From the NCBI RefSeq assembly GCF_008330945.1, contig NZ_CP043488.1:558001-622000 (forward strand): a stretch of DNA of 64,000 bases, written 5' to 3'. The translations under genes were made by a program, and so were the position numbers. Source of the DNA: Labrys sp. KNU-23. GTDB lineage: Bacteria > Pseudomonadota > Alphaproteobacteria > Rhizobiales > Labraceae. Of the stretch, positions 26,130-34,945 are shown piece after piece. The notes under the pieces were generated by a model. It saw nothing but the letters and a program-made list of their open reading frames with translations. It did no database searches and had not been told where the DNA came from. Positions within the stretch are counted from its first letter, which is position 1. Each line of letters opens with the position of its first letter.

Positions 26130-28217
26130 ATGCCGAACTTGCTCATCCGCCTGTGCCTGCTTGCATTGATCCTGCTCCAATACGGCATCGTCGAGAGAGC
26201 CAATGCGGCGGCGCCCGAGGTCGGCGCTTGCCGCCAGATTCCAGCGGGCCGCGACAGCGATGACAGGCGCGTGGCGCTGGTCGTTGGCAACGCGGCCTAT
26301 CGGCATGGCCTGCCGGCGCTCGCGAACCCGACCAACGATGCCTCGGCAGTTGCCAGGACATTGAGCAGGCTTGGATTCGAGGTCTTCCTCATCACGGACG
26401 CCTCGGACCGCCAGTTGCAAGCCTGCCTGACACGTGCCAGCGAGCGGATGTCGCACGCAGCCATCGGCCTGTTCTATTATTCGGGCCATGGCATCCAGGT
26501 CGATGATGAGAACTATCTCGTAGCGGTCAATGCGCGGGCAAGGGATCTCGGGACGGGCTTTGTGCCGGTGCAGCCGATCGTCGATGAGATCCAGCGTCGG
26601 GCCGCCGCGACACTGGTGTTCCTCGATGCCTGCCGGAACAACCCGCTGGCGCGCAGGGGCCTGGAGGGCCTGTCGGTATCCACCGGTCGCGGCATCCAGG
26701 TCGTGTCCAGCAAGGCTCCGATTCCCAAACCCGCTTCACCGCAGGCCCACGGCCTGATGGTGGCCTATTCGACCTCGCCCAATTCGGTTGCCGTGGACGG
26801 CGATGGCGACCTCAGCCCCTTTACGGATGCCTTCATCCACAAGGTCCTCTCACCTGGCTACTCGATCCAGCGGGTGATGAGCGAAGTGACGAGCGCCGTC
26901 GGCGAACAGACGACATGGGCCCAAACTCCCTGGATGAAATCCTCGCTCACCAGCGAGCTCAAGCTCGACGGTGAGCAGACCCTGGAAGCGGCCCGGGCAG
27001 TCTCGCAAAACTGGGCGAACCTGTCGCTGAAGCTCCTGTGGACCCATGAGGGCAGGCAGGCTGCGTTGGTCGCCGCCTTGAAGGGATTGCCGGCCGATCC
27101 CAGCGAGGCGACGCTCAAGGCATTCCCGGATGCCTATCTCGCCGTCTTCTCCGCCATGCATGCCAGCCTGTCGAAGCTGCCGGTGAATGGGCTGCCTTAT
27201 GGTGATATCCGCGGTGACCAGGTCGCGGTGTTTCGCATGCTCGAGAACGGCGCCTCGAGCCTGGAGCTTTGGTCCCGGTCACGCCAGGTTCTGTTGCGCC
27301 CTGTGACGGAATATCCGGCAAACGAGGCCCATGGCGCCAGGTTCAGTCCCGACGGTACCCTCTTGTTGAGCTATGGCAACGGGACGGTCGCGGGTTGGGA
27401 CGTGGCCACGGGCGTCAAGCGCTTTGAGACCACGGTTGCTCATGAGGCCGCCGGCGGCCTGCTGGGCCAGCGCAAATGGGTCTTCGACGTCGGCTTCAGT
27501 CCCGACGGGCGTTTCTTCTATGCGACGGCAACGGACAAGAAGATTCTACAGATCCTCGACGCCCGCACGGGCGATGTCGTCGAAGCCTTTGACAGTGCCG
27601 GCTTTGCGCCTATTGCGGATGTAACCCAGTCGCCCACGGTAAAATATATCGGCAATGACAGGCTGCTCCTGTTGCTGTCGTCCGGCCAGCAACCCGAACG
27701 GCCCGTGATTGCGACCTATGAGCTGAAGGAGCATCGGTTGATACTGATCGACCATGTTCCCGCAAGGTCCGTGATGCATTTCGGTTATGACCCGGCCGGC
27801 CGTTACGTCGCTCTCACGGTCATGCCGGATAATGGCTTCAGCGGGCAGGCTGACTTCATGGTCTGGGATATTCGTTCCAGGAAAAGGATCTTGTCAGCCA
27901 AGGGCTTGGTCATGGATGTCTCCTTCGATCCAACGGGGCGTTTCATGCTGGCGAGCGCCGGGACGTCGTCCACGGTGTATGACCTTTCCGACGGCAAGGA
28001 GACCAGTCTGGCCGCGATACCATCCGGATTTCGCGCCATGCCAGGCTATATTGCCTCGTCGACGGGACTGTCTCCCGTGGCGATGCCAACGGGTCCCTGG
28101 TTTTCCTGGGACCTGCCCAGCGGGCGGGCGCTCGTCGATCTGGCCTTTTCGACGCTGTCCCCGGAACAGCAGGCGCGCGTGGCCCGGGATCGGGTTTCAT
28201 ACATCGGCAATGATTAG
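26130..28217 (+). CDS. Caspase-like (peptidase C14) protein with C-terminal WD40-like repeats
   Basis: About 695 aa. The chosen start gives a signal peptide (MPNLLIRLCLLALILLQYG, then ANAAAPE), so the protein is likely periplasmic. The p20-like caspase domain spans about 45-270, with catalytic His120 in YYSGHG and Cys168 in FLDACRNNP, both intact. The C-terminal half (about 390-680) has beta-propeller repeats, for example GARFSPDGTLLLSYGNGTVAGWD and VGFSPDGRFFYATA. Orthocaspases of this layout are common in Alphaproteobacteria; targets are mostly unknown. The frame is open from 25968, overlapping acdR, but that start would remove the signal peptide. Confidence 0.85.
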   Translation: MPNLLIRLCLLALILLQYGIVERANAAAPEVGACRQIPAGRDSDDRRVALVVGNAAYRHGLPALANPTNDASAVARTLSRLGFEVFLITDASDRQLQACLTRASERMSHAAIGLFYYSGHGIQVDDENYLVAVNARARDLGTGFVPVQPIVDEIQRRAAATLVFLDACRNNPLARRGLEGLSVSTGRGIQVVSSKAPIPKPASPQAHGLMVAYSTSPNSVAVDGDGDLSPFTDAFIHKVLSPGYSIQRVMSEVTSAVGEQTTWAQTPWMKSSLTSELKLDGEQTLEAARAVSQNWANLSLKLLWTHEGRQAALVAALKGLPADPSEATLKAFPDAYLAVFSAMHASLSKLPVNGLPYGDIRGDQVAVFRMLENGASSLELWSRSRQVLLRPVTEYPANEAHGARFSPDGTLLLSYGNGTVAGWDVATGVKRFETTVAHEAAGGLLGQRKWVFDVGFSPDGRFFYATATDKKILQILDARTGDVVEAFDSAGFAPIADVTQSPTVKYIGNDRLLLLLSSGQQPERPVIATYELKEHRLILIDHVPARSVMHFGYDPAGRYVALTVMPDNGFSGQADFMVWDIRSRKRILSAKGLVMDVSFDPTGRFMLASAGTSSTVYDLSDGKETSLAAIPSGFRAMPGYIASSTGLSPVAMPTGPWFSWDLPSGRALVDLAFSTLSPEQQARVARDRVSYIGND

Positions 28218-28244
28218 AGCATCGTACCGAAAAGTGGATACCGG
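28216..28244. repeat. Short rhizobial-type intergenic repeat, copy 1
   Basis: AGAGC...TACCGAAAAG...ACCGG, overlapping the caspase stop codon. The same element, in opposite orientation, occurs at 53957-53985. It resembles mosaic repeats widely scattered between genes in rhizobia. Confidence 0.65.
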
Positions 28245-28264
28245 ATGCAGAACGAGGCCGTCGT

Positions 28265-29074
28265 TCAGAAAAAGGGCATCGGTCCGGGAAAGCGTCCGAT
28301 CGGGACCCAATGGGTCACCAGGCCTTGCCGGGGCCGCCAATGATGCAACAAGAAGGCCGGCGGCTCGACATAGGAGGCAGGTGTCGAGCCCTCTGTCAGG
28401 CGGAGCGCGATCGAGGTTGCGGTACTCGGTGCAGTCATGAGCGCGGTTCCCGCGAACTGCGCCTGCATGAAACGATGAATATGTCCGCAGAGGATGCGCT
28501 CGACGTTGCCATGGCGCGGCAACAGCTCGGCAAGGCGTTCGCCATGAAGGCATTTATAGGTGTCGATGGCATCGATGCCGCTATCGATCGGCGGCTGATG
28601 CATCAGGATGACGGTCGGCTGGTCCGGGCATTTCGCCAGCGCCTGCTGGAGCCAGAGGAGGGCCGCTTCATCGATGTCTCCGTAATGCTGGCCGGGAACG
28701 GTGACGTCGAAGCCGATCACACGGACCGGCCAGCGCCGGCCTGTATCGAAATGAAGAGGGCCTGCCGCCGTCAGGTACCCGGCTTCACGAAAACACGTCC
28801 TGAAGGCTTCGCGCTCGTCATGATTTCCGGGGATGGCATAAACGGGTTGCCGCAGTCGGGAGAGCGCGTGCCGGACCGTCTCATAGTCCGCTTCAGTCCC
28901 TTCATCGACCAGATCGCCGCCGATGATCACAATGTCCGGTTCCGGCCTGAACGCGTTGAGCGTTTCTATCGCAAGATCGAACATCGCATTGGAGTCCACC
29001 AGTCCCTGATAGAGACGACCTGTCTCTCGCAGGTGGGGATCGGACAAATGGGCGATCAGCAATCTGGGCCTCAT
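28265..29074 (-). CDS. Metallophosphoesterase, class III cyclic-nucleotide phosphodiesterase-like (CpdA/GpdQ type)
   Basis: 269 aa. The dinuclear-metal motifs are complete and in order: SDPHL, GGDLVDEG, GNHDERE, LMHQPP and GHIHRF. This set fits the CpdA/GpdQ branch, whose members hydrolyse cAMP or glycerophosphodiesters; the sequence alone does not tell which. The frame starts TTG-ATG; I use the ATG. It is convergent with the caspase gene and stands alone. Confidence 0.85.
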   Translation of the reverse strand: MRPRLLIAHLSDPHLRETGRLYQGLVDSNAMFDLAIETLNAFRPEPDIVIIGGDLVDEGTEADYETVRHALSRLRQPVYAIPGNHDEREAFRTCFREAGYLTAAGPLHFDTGRRWPVRVIGFDVTVPGQHYGDIDEAALLWLQQALAKCPDQPTVILMHQPPIDSGIDAIDTYKCLHGERLAELLPRHGNVERILCGHIHRFMQAQFAGTALMTAPSTATSIALRLTEGSTPASYVEPPAFLLHHWRPRQGLVTHWVPIGRFPGPMPFF

Positions 29075-29236
29075 CAATAGTCGTGGCCCGCCATCAAAGA
29101 AGACTTCGGTCCGATGGACAAGCGCGAGTTTGGCAGGTGTTGCTCGGCGTCCAGCCAGTTCGAGCGGACGATTTGCGTCTCTTCAACGATCTCGATGCAA
29201 CAAAGAGCGTGGATCTTTGCGGCATTCCTGCCCTTT

Positions 29237-30061
29237 TCAACCCGCCAGAAAACCACCATCGGCGCTGAGAACGTGGCCGACGATATAGCTCGCCTCGTCC
29301 GACAGCAGCCAAACGACGGCCGCCGCGATTTCCTCGGGATGCCCCATGCGCCGAAGCGGCAGTCCGGCAGCGACAGTCCGCATGTCAGCGATTCCAGAGG
29401 ACAGCATCATGTCCGTAACCACGCGGCCCGGTGCAATGGCGTTTATCCTGATTCCTTTCGAAGCATATTCCATGGCCGCGGCGCGCGTCAGCGCAATGGC
29501 GGCTGCCTTGGATGCCCCGTAAAGTGAGAGACCAGGATTTGGGTTTCGGATGCCACTGACGCTGGTGTTGTTAACGATAGCGCCGCCACCCGAGGCCATA
29601 AGCGCGGCGATTTCATGCCGCATGGCGTGGAACACGGCCCGCACATTGGTATCGAATACCTGGGCGTAGATGCTGTCGGTCTGCTCTGCGAGTGGCGCGC
29701 GTCTCTCCTGGAAGCCGGCATTGTTGAACACGGCATCGACACGGCCGAACCGCTGCATCGTCTGTTCCATCAGCCTAGCGAGATCGGCTTCCTGCGTGAC
29801 ATCGGCAGCGATGAACAGGCTCTTCACCCCCGAGCACCGCAACTCTTCCTCGACCCTGTCGCCAAGCGCCCGCCGGCGGCCGGCGATCACGACGATGGCG
29901 GCGCCTTCCCGAGCCATGCGCAAGGCCGTGGCACGGCCGATGCCGCTGGTCGCACCGAGCACGAGGCAGATGCGCCCCGCAAGCCGCTCGGCCGGCGCGT
30001 GACGTGGAGCGGGGCCCGCGAGTTCCATGAGGGGAGGGTGCGTCGTTTCGGCTGTCGTCAT
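29237..30061 (-). CDS. SDR-family oxidoreductase
   Basis: 274 aa classical short-chain dehydrogenase. The cofactor motif is GATSGIGRA, NNAG is at FNNAGF, the catalytic Ser is in NNTSVSG and the Tyr/Lys in YGASKAAA. A Gly in VIAGRRR after strand 2 and the following Arg residues favour NADP. Its ATG overlaps the stop of the upstream MarR-GNAT gene by 4 bases (TCAT on the plus strand), so the two are translationally coupled. Substrate unknown. Confidence 0.88.
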   Translation of the reverse strand: MTTAETTHPPLMELAGPAPRHAPAERLAGRICLVLGATSGIGRATALRMAREGAAIVVIAGRRRALGDRVEEELRCSGVKSLFIAADVTQEADLARLMEQTMQRFGRVDAVFNNAGFQERRAPLAEQTDSIYAQVFDTNVRAVFHAMRHEIAALMASGGGAIVNNTSVSGIRNPNPGLSLYGASKAAAIALTRAAAMEYASKGIRINAIAPGRVVTDMMLSSGIADMRTVAAGLPLRRMGHPEEIAAAVVWLLSDEASYIVGHVLSADGGFLAG

Positions 30062-31002
30062 GGGCGGGGCCTTACGAAACGCTGCTCCAGCACCTCGCTG
30101 CCCCATTGCTTGCCGGAACGTTCCTCGACACAGACGAAACCATGCGCCTCATAGAGGTGTCGTGCCGCCGCGAGCCCGGCAAAAGTCCAGAGATGAGTCT
30201 CCTCGAACCGGCTCTTGTCCACGAAGTCGAGCGCGGCGGAGAGCAAGCGACGGCCGGCTCCCCCACCACGCACTGCCCCTTCCACGATGAACCAGCGCAG
30301 ATGCGCGGTGCCGGATCCAAGATCTTCGCCGTCGATGGCAACGGAGCCGACGATCCGGTCGTCCTGGATGGCGCTCCAGATATTGTTTACGGGCCTGTCG
30401 AGGCGATCACAGAAAGCGGCCAGGCCGCCGGCAACGACAGATTCGAAGGCCTGGCCGAAGCCGGAGGTGCGGGCATAGTGAAGCGCGTGCATTTCGGTGA
30501 TGCGGGCTATCAGTCCAGGTCGATAGCCGGTGACGAGGCGAGCCGGTGGCACGGGGCTATGCCCATCTGTCTTTGCGGCGAGCGACCTTGCATAGAGACG
30601 CAGGCCATCGAGTACGACATTGCGTTGCTCGGGAGACAGATGATCCAAGGCACAGGCGACCTGCTCCCGGGCGAAGGTGTGGATGGCCTCAACGCGCCTT
30701 CCACCCGCGGCAGTCAAGGAGAGCCTTCTTTCCCGTCCGTCCTGCTCTCCCGGTTCCTCGAAAACGTCGCCGGAGAGGATGAGCTTGCGCAGCATGCGAC
30801 TGACGCTGGATTTTTCCAGGCGAAGAATTGTGCTGAGTGTCCGGGCCGTGATGCCTTCATGCGTCTCGATCTCGAGCAGGGCATGGACGGCGGAGGGCGA
30901 CAGGTCCGTTCCGGCTAGAGACTCGTTCATGAAGCCGAGCTCGCGGACGAGCTGGCGGGAGGCCTCTCGCACCAGCTCGATGACAGACGAGGGCTCGGAC
31001 AT
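30058..31002 (-). CDS. MarR-family regulator fused to a GNAT acetyltransferase
   Basis: 314 aa. Residues 1-140 form a MarR winged-helix domain (LSPSAVHALLEIE, ARTLSTILRLEKSSVSRMLRKL, DGRERRLSLTAAG). Residues 155-310 form a GNAT domain with the acetyl-CoA loop in VRGGGAGRRLL and a C-terminal YEAHGFVCVEE. Such MarR-GNAT fusions are known in Alpha- and Gammaproteobacteria. It is the first gene of a two-gene unit with the SDR and probably controls that unit; the acetylated target is unknown. Confidence 0.9.
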   Translation of the reverse strand: MSEPSSVIELVREASRQLVRELGFMNESLAGTDLSPSAVHALLEIETHEGITARTLSTILRLEKSSVSRMLRKLILSGDVFEEPGEQDGRERRLSLTAAGGRRVEAIHTFAREQVACALDHLSPEQRNVVLDGLRLYARSLAAKTDGHSPVPPARLVTGYRPGLIARITEMHALHYARTSGFGQAFESVVAGGLAAFCDRLDRPVNNIWSAIQDDRIVGSVAIDGEDLGSGTAHLRWFIVEGAVRGGGAGRRLLSAALDFVDKSRFEETHLWTFAGLAAARHLYEAHGFVCVEERSGKQWGSEVLEQRFVRPRP

Positions 31003-31076
31003 GGTGAAGCGCCTTATTTAGTTGTACGATACAACCATATGCGCTTATGGCCTTTTGTCGAGTCCGATCGTGTTCA

Positions 31077-31583
31077 TCACGCCGTCGGGCGCTCGGGGTC
31101 CTCGTCGGGCTGCATGATGAAAATCAGCACGAGGAGAATGGTGACGTAGAACCGGAAGGCGGGATTCTGGCCATTCCAGGTTGACGATTGCCACATCGCA
31201 AACCATTCCCCACCGATCACCATGAAACCGAAAAACCAGACGAGAAACCCCATCGTGGACGCCATGACGGCATAGTTCTTGGCGGCATGAAAGCTTCTTG
31301 CCGGTGCGTGGCGAAATTTCCAGAGCAAAGCAGTGGAAATTAAGTAAAAAATGCAAGTAATTGCTTCGCCGATTATGATAAAAATATAAGAAATATGCCA
31401 TAGGGTCGGGTTGCTGATCGACCTATACATCAGCGCGTTTCCCGGAAACGTACTGTCCATGGACAGTACGTGCTTTACGAATTCATAGTTCGAGCCGTAG
31501 TCGGTGATGTTGCCAAACGTGACGAGAAAAGCGAAAGCCGCAAGGCAGAGGCACATGACGATCTTGGCGTAGCGCGTAGACAT
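31077..31583 (-). CDS. DUF2165-family integral membrane protein
   Basis: 168 aa with four predicted membrane segments (IVMCLCLAAFAFLVTFG, LWHISYIFIIIGEAITCIF, VMASTMGFLVWFFGFMVIG, FYVTILLVLIFIM). The motifs NITDYGSNYEFVKHVLSMDSTFP and EWFAMWQS are the conserved parts of DUF2165. ATG 31583 has AGGAAG about 8 bases upstream; the longer frame from 31880 is not used. Function of the family is unknown. Confidence 0.88.
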   Translation of the reverse strand: MSTRYAKIVMCLCLAAFAFLVTFGNITDYGSNYEFVKHVLSMDSTFPGNALMYRSISNPTLWHISYIFIIIGEAITCIFYLISTALLWKFRHAPARSFHAAKNYAVMASTMGFLVWFFGFMVIGGEWFAMWQSSTWNGQNPAFRFYVTILLVLIFIMQPDEDPERPTA

Positions 31584-31622
31584 ATGCTGTACTTCCTCGG
31601 TTGAGACGGATGGACGCTTGAC

Positions 31623-31877
31623 TTGAACAACTCTCCAACCAACCTGCCTCGGGGCGGCAACGTCGTTCTGACGGCCAGCGCCGAGGCGTTTGCCGACGAG
31701 GTGGGGATAAGGGCAGCCCTTGTCGCGGCGAACCTGCCGCTGGAATGCGTGGTCGGCGATTGGGTGACTGTCTCCGGCTGTGATTTCGCCGTCATACGTC
31801 GCCGATGGGTGTTGGCGGACGATGTCGCCAGCCTGGAAATCACGCTCGACCATCCCGCGGGTCGCGGCCTGCGCTGA
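31623..31877 (+). CDS. Possible small hypothetical protein
   Basis: An 84-residue frame from TTG 31623 reads like a small soluble protein (AFADEVGIRAALVAANLPLECVVGDWVTVSGCDFAVIRR). It is divergent from the DUF2165 gene. The TTG start and lack of a clear ribosome site make it doubtful, and no family is recognised. Confidence 0.3.
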   Translation: MNNSPTNLPRGGNVVLTASAEAFADEVGIRAALVAANLPLECVVGDWVTVSGCDFAVIRRRWVLADDVASLEITLDHPAGRGLR

Positions 31878-31990
31878 CAAAGCATGCCCGGTTGCGGGAC
31901 ATCATTGGAAAGATCCACGCGCCTTCGCCGTCCGGCAAAATGGCCTTGTGGCCTCGGATCTCCCTCGAAAACCTCAGACATGCGGGCACC

Positions 31991-32725
31991 TCACATGGTG
32001 GTATTGCGCATGCGATCTGGATTGCGAAGCCGTTGAACACAGGTCAGGGCGAGGGCTCGTGAGGCATCGATTGCCAGCATGCCCTCCGGCACCACGTCTT
32101 CTGCCGCGATAGGAAGTTCCGTACAGGCGAGGATGGCCGCCTCCAATCCGTCCTCCCTGCACCACTCGAAAGCGGCCGCACAGGCACGTTTTGCCTGTGC
32201 AAGGTTACCTAGCTTGACCTGGCGGATCGCATCATCGACGGCGCGTTGGAAGGCTGGCCGCATGGGGTTGTGACAACCAAGGCCCGCCTCTTGCAGGCGT
32301 TTCTGGTAGAAGCCCGAGCGCAAGGTGCCTCGTGTCGCCATCACGGCCGTTCTGCTTCCCTTGTATTGCCGATGTAATTCGCCGATCGCAGCGTCTGCTA
32401 TGTGAATGATCTCGGCTCGGGAGCCCGCAGACAGAGCATCGTACCAGTGATGGGCTGTGTTGCAGGCGATCGCGATGATTTCGACATCGAGGTTGTTGAG
32501 TATATCGATCGCTTCAAGCAGCCAAGGTAGCGGCTTGTCGCTGCCTTCGCGGATCGCCCGTGAGCGATCCGGTATCTGCGGCACGCTCAAGATCGCCATG
32601 GATATATGATCGGCATCGGTCTCGGCAGGAACTGCATCGATCGTCTTGCGATAGAAATCCGCGGTGGCGAGAGGGCCGAGGCCACCTACGATGCCCAGGC
32701 GTGGTCTCAGCAGCCGGCCGGTCAT
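31991..32725 (-). CDS. Aspartate/glutamate racemase family protein
   Basis: 244 aa, cofactor-independent amino-acid racemase of the aspartate-racemase type. The two catalytic cysteines are in IAIACNTAHHW and ILACTELPIAAEDV; the N-terminus RLGIVGGLGPLATADFYRK is characteristic. Its start overlaps the stop of the upstream symporter gene by 4 bases, so uptake and racemisation of an acidic amino acid are probably coupled. Confidence 0.9.
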   Translation of the reverse strand: MTGRLLRPRLGIVGGLGPLATADFYRKTIDAVPAETDADHISMAILSVPQIPDRSRAIREGSDKPLPWLLEAIDILNNLDVEIIAIACNTAHHWYDALSAGSRAEIIHIADAAIGELHRQYKGSRTAVMATRGTLRSGFYQKRLQEAGLGCHNPMRPAFQRAVDDAIRQVKLGNLAQAKRACAAAFEWCREDGLEAAILACTELPIAAEDVVPEGMLAIDASRALALTCVQRLRNPDRMRNTTM

Positions 32726-34098
32726 GCCGCTGCTTCCGCTTCGGGGGCGTTGAGCGCGAACCCCTCGCTGTCATCGACCGGATGCTGGGCTAGATCCCTG
32801 GGCGCGATCGCCGCCGTCGCCGCAGCGATCGTCGATACGATCGTCAGCGTTCGCATGGTGTCGGTCAGCGCGTCGATGGTGAGAAACAGCACGAAGGGGG
32901 CTTCGAAGGGCAGATTCAGGTGGGCGCACAGGATTGCCATCTGCGACAGCGTTACCGCTCCGCTCATCCCGGCAGTGGTCAGGCCGACCAGGATCGAAGC
33001 GCAGCCGATATAGATGTAATCGCCCGTGCTGAGGGAACGCCCGTAGAGTTGGGCAATGAACAGCGAACCGCAAACAAACAGCATGATGGGTCCGGCACGC
33101 AGCATGGTGACATGAAGCGGCACCAGCATTTCCACCACGATGCGGTTGAAGCGCAGGCGCTCGCCCACGAGGCTGATGATCCAGGGAATACTCGCCGTGC
33201 TGGAGCGGGTCGCGATGGCGATCATGAACAAGGGCTGATGCGCCTTGAAGGTTGCCCACAGGCTCTCGCCGCTGCGAAGCCACACGACCAGCAGCGAGAT
33301 CATCATGATGATCGCCGTTGCGATGGCGAAGGTGACGATGAAGCCCACCATCAGCATCAGCGGCTCGACACCCGTCGACGCGGTCTGGCTGGCGATGATC
33401 GCGAAGGAGGCCAGGGGCAGGAGAACATTGAACCAGCCCGTCATGATCAGGCAGGCTCGGTAGATTGTCTCGAGCACATTGGCGAAGCTGACGGAGGTCG
33501 CGGCGGGCACCCGGCCGATGCCGATGCCGAACAACAGGCAAAAAACCAGCACCTGCATGGTATTGCCCACCGACAGAGAGTTGAAGATGTTGCTGGGGAT
33601 CAACTCCAGCAGGCCCGAGAACACGCCCTGGTCTGGCGCGGCCTGGCTGGGTGGCGCCAGCGTCATCTGCAGGTCCGTACCGATGGTGCCCCTGCTGTTG
33701 AGCACGGTGCCGAGCTCGATGCGCTCCTGCACGTCGGTGATCACGCCCGGCTTTAGCAACACTGTCACCGTGCCCGTGATCGCGACCGTTGCCGCGGATA
33801 TGATGACGATCGCCAATACAACCCTGGAAAGATAGGCGGCGGTTTGCGGATCCCGGGTCATCGATTTGATCGCAAAGACGGTTGCCGACACGATCAAGGG
33901 CAAGACGACCATCTTCAACAGATTGAGATAGGCGTCGCTGATCGGGGCAAGGGACTTGGCGAAATCCGGCAGATACGCGCCGCAGAGGGCACCGAGGATC
34001 ACTGACGCGATCACCGTCCAGGGAGATTGGGAGATACGCCGCAAGCCCACATTCAAGGTGGACATTTTGTGCTCGTTCGGAACGGACACGGAGCTCAT
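32722..34098 (-). CDS. Dicarboxylate/amino acid:cation symporter (DAACS, GltP/DctA type)
   Basis: 458 aa, normal for the family. It has many hydrophobic segments, the Ser-rich hairpin loop ATRSSTASIPW, and in the C-terminal part LTIDALTDTMRT, equivalent to the substrate-binding DxxxDxxRT motif. It would import glutamate, aspartate or a C4-dicarboxylate with Na+ or H+. It starts 4 bases after the binding-protein gene stops and overlaps the racemase gene. Confidence 0.92.
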   Translation of the reverse strand: MSSVSVPNEHKMSTLNVGLRRISQSPWTVIASVILGALCGAYLPDFAKSLAPISDAYLNLLKMVVLPLIVSATVFAIKSMTRDPQTAAYLSRVVLAIVIISAATVAITGTVTVLLKPGVITDVQERIELGTVLNSRGTIGTDLQMTLAPPSQAAPDQGVFSGLLELIPSNIFNSLSVGNTMQVLVFCLLFGIGIGRVPAATSVSFANVLETIYRACLIMTGWFNVLLPLASFAIIASQTASTGVEPLMLMVGFIVTFAIATAIIMMISLLVVWLRSGESLWATFKAHQPLFMIAIATRSSTASIPWIISLVGERLRFNRIVVEMLVPLHVTMLRAGPIMLFVCGSLFIAQLYGRSLSTGDYIYIGCASILVGLTTAGMSGAVTLSQMAILCAHLNLPFEAPFVLFLTIDALTDTMRTLTIVSTIAAATAAIAPRDLAQHPVDDSEGFALNAPEAEAAA

Positions 34099-34102
34099 GG
34101 GG

Positions 34103-34945
34103 TCAGGCCTTGCGCAGGTAGCGATCCACCAATTGGTCTGCGGTCATGGGCTTGTCGCGCCCTGACAGCTCGAGGAACAGATTGACGAACTCCAGGAGAT
34201 GAGGAGAGCCCCGGCGCACGCCGATCGCAATCGTGTCGGCTAGATCGGTCAAGGTCACGGATCGCGCCACGATGGTGAGCGACGGATCCTCGTGCAGCAG
34301 CCGCTTGATTTCCAGATCGTCGCGATAGGCCGCGTCCACGTGGCCTTCCCGCACCGCTGCGACCAGTTCCTGCCAGGCCAGGAAAGTCCGCACCTTCGCC
34401 TGGGTGAAATTGTTTCGCGCATAATATTCGAATGATGATCCGGCGATCACGCCCAGTTCGCCGTCGAATGCACGTACGACTTCCTCGGGCTGCCGCCCAT
34501 TGGCGAGGATCGCGAAGCGGACCCGATTGATGATCAGGGCATGGCTCAATTGGGCATAGGGACGCGAATAGCTGATGTTTCGTGCACGACTGAGGGTGCG
34601 GCTCAGCTTGGCGACTATGAGGTCGGCGCGGCCCTGCTCGATCAGCGCAACCGCGCCATCGAAAGTCGAAGGGCTCCGGTCGAGGACGAGCTTTACACCG
34701 AGCGCCTCGGCAAGTTGCTGGCTGGTGTCGGCATCGATGCCCTGCAGCTTGTCGCCGGTCCCCCCGAAGAATGGGAAGGATTCGAAACCCGGCATCGCGA
34801 CTGTGAGCGTCTTGCGCGCGAGAATGTCATCGATGTCCCCGGTCAATCGGGGTGTTGCGGTCGTCTCATCGGGCTGGGATGCTGCCGCGACGGGCGATAC
34901 GGCGAGGGCAGGGGCTGCTAGGAAAAGGACTCGCCTGGTGATCAT
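34103..34945 (-). CDS. Periplasmic amino-acid-binding protein (family 3 solute-binding)
   Basis: 280 aa. Signal peptide MITRRVLFLAAPALAVSPVAAA. The mature part is a type II periplasmic binding fold (LTVAMPGFESFPFFG, LQGIDADTSQQLAEALG, VALIEQGRADLIVAKLSRT, GVRRGSPHLLEFVNLFL). Family 3 proteins normally serve ABC importers, but no ABC permease or ATPase is here; the next gene, 4 bases on, is a DAACS symporter. ATG 34945 is chosen so that the signal peptide starts the protein. Confidence 0.88.
   Translation of the reverse strand: MITRRVLFLAAPALAVSPVAAASQPDETTATPRLTGDIDDILARKTLTVAMPGFESFPFFGGTGDKLQGIDADTSQQLAEALGVKLVLDRSPSTFDGAVALIEQGRADLIVAKLSRTLSRARNISYSRPYAQLSHALIINRVRFAILANGRQPEEVVRAFDGELGVIAGSSFEYYARNNFTQAKVRTFLAWQELVAAVREGHVDAAYRDDLEIKRLLHEDPSLTIVARSVTLTDLADTIAIGVRRGSPHLLEFVNLFLELSGRDKPMTADQLVDRYLRKA

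Noticed and set aside
26130..31002. Anti-phage defence island built on the caspase-like gene and neighbours
   Set aside because: The neighbours are a solitary phosphoesterase, an SDR and a MarR-GNAT regulator; no sensor, nuclease or nucleotide cyclase forms a known or plausible defence operon.
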